From the NCBI GenBank assembly GCA_024742755.1, contig JANSXW010000016.1, positions 1 to 64,000 on the forward strand: a stretch of 64,000 nt of DNA. Reading direction: 5' to 3'. The notes under the pieces are model-generated. The model did no database searches. It was not told where the DNA came from and saw nothing but the letters and a program-made list of their open reading frames with translations. A program made the translations under genes and the position numbers. Source of the stretch: a bacterium. GTDB taxonomy: Bacteria > Bacteroidota > Bacteroidia > Chitinophagales > Saprospiraceae. Shown here piece after piece: positions 63,399 through 64,000 of this stretch. The stretch's first letter is position 1. Every line of letters starts with the position of its first letter.

Positions 63399-63485
63399 AT
63401 GAAGTCCCGTTAGGGACGGTATGTGGGTAACCTTTAACCTGGTGTAGTGCCCCGCGCCGTAGGTGCGGAATGTGCTTCATTCCAA
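63399..63485 (+). repeat. 87-bp palindromic element, family 2, copy B
   Basis: Same length and orientation as copy A. Hairpins at 63404-63417 and 63452-63468; in the second stem a T-G wobble of copy A is a C-G pair here, so pairing is kept. Confidence 0.8.
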
Positions 63486-63561
63486 GATAACTTACTTTTT
63501 GGCTTTAACGGGGCAGTGGGCTGCACTGAGAGTCTTAAGCTCATCAATGCATCAATCCTAC

Positions 63562-64000
63562 TCATAAAGTATGGAAGACCCCGACTCCAAGGTTGAAAAC
63601 CTCGGGCCGCATATCAAAGCCCGGCAAATTAGCCCAGTCGGTAAGGCTTTTTTGACACTGTGCCTCAATCATGACACCCAGGCGTGGGGTGATTTGGTAG
63701 CCCACCCTGCCCATTACTAAGCCGTGGATGCTCCAGCGGTTGTCGAGGAGCTTGGTGGCTGGCCCGTCCATTTCCTGTATTTCACCCTGATAGATGTACC
63801 GGCCTTTGTTTTGGCTGAGTACATTGATGGCGCTGCCGATGGACAAGCCGGCTTGCCACCTATTGCCAAACATCCATGACTTGCCAAGGGAGAGCGGAAT
63901 TTGGAGGGTGCGGTACTGATTGTAATGGCGAATATTCCGGGTGGCGTCTACGCTGACCTCTACGTCTCCGCGGACCTCGGAAGCATTCCCAGTAAGCGTG
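63562..64000 (-). CDS. Outer-membrane beta-barrel protein, C-terminal part (partial)
   Basis: The frame stays open to the window edge, so the start lies beyond 64000; at least 145 residues are visible. The sequence alternates amphipathic strands and turns (QIPLSLGKSWMFGNRWQAGL, MGRVGYQITPRLGVMIEAQ, FNLGVGVFHTL), fitting an outer-membrane barrel of the PorT or OmpW-like kind. An internal ATG at 63873 is not the start, because in-frame codons of the same character continue upstream. Function is unknown. Confidence 0.7.
   Translation of the reverse strand, partial: TLTGNASEVRGDVEVSVDATRNIRHYNQYRTLQIPLSLGKSWMFGNRWQAGLSIGSAINVLSQNKGRYIYQGEIQEMDGPATKLLDNRWSIHGLVMGRVGYQITPRLGVMIEAQCQKSLTDWANLPGFDMRPEVFNLGVGVFHTL

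Larger units (their letters stand above)
63227..63561. other. Repeat-filled gap before the partial outer-membrane protein gene
   Basis: Holds the tandem GC-rich hairpins (63291-63362) and repeat copy B (63399-63485). No gene. Confidence 0.6.

Noticed and set aside
63262-63480. A 72-codon minus-strand ORF with runs of Phe and Gly
   Set aside because: It is produced by the GC-rich hairpins and a repeat copy, not by a gene.

Overview
The window is chromosomal DNA from a member of the Bacteroidota, most likely Saprospiria (a Lewinella- or Phaeodactylibacter-like marine bacterium). This rests on several signs: two giant secreted proteins and a smaller one with type IX secretion (T9SS) C-terminal sorting domains; a TonB receptor paired with a DUF4249 lipoprotein; a DUF2480 gene; a short primary sigma factor without region 1.1; CarboxypepD-regulatory-like domains; and promoters of the TTTG / TAnnTTTG type. 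GC content is moderate. The genus is inference.

Layout. 1-7 kb holds envelope and housekeeping genes (sterol desaturase end, lipoproteins, MuiA-like protein, RsmI-like methylase, scpA, PfpI, FNT channel, M23 peptidase). 7.9-11.7 kb holds ettA and a two-gene FtsX-type ABC exporter with a histidine-rich loop. 11.7-13.2 kb is a small conflict-gene patch: a nucleotidyltransferase fused to its usual small partner, and vapBC. ileS follows. 16.6-20.7 kb looks like an accessory island: an AT-rich two-gene cassette of unknown function, an S9 peptidase and the tail of an HTH gene. 20.7-27.5 kb returns to core functions: gpmI, the primary sigma factor, a START-like protein and an AddB-like PD-(D/E)XK nuclease.

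27.8-45.4 kb is dominated by surface proteins: a 2130-residue protein made of 18 copies of an unrecognised module, an outer-membrane barrel, a 2357-residue metzincin protease with 21 PKD modules, and a 795-residue T9SS protein. A TonB receptor/DUF4249 pair follows. 48.9-62.5 kb is one long run of minus-strand genes (transglycosylase, DUF2480, scpB, a three-gene ATGA-coupled cassette of unknown function, SET, GT-C-like, VOC, rfbD, methyltransferase, pirin). The last 1.5 kb is repeat-rich, with a broken T9SS/gliding-type gene fragment and a partial outer-membrane protein.

The most unusual structure is not in the genes. Three families of palindromic intergenic elements are scattered here. One is 163 bp in both copies, aligns without gaps, keeps its pairing through compensatory changes, and in both places begins at or 4 nt after the stop codon of the gene it follows. 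I saw no rRNA, tRNA, CRISPR array, transposase or prophage gene.
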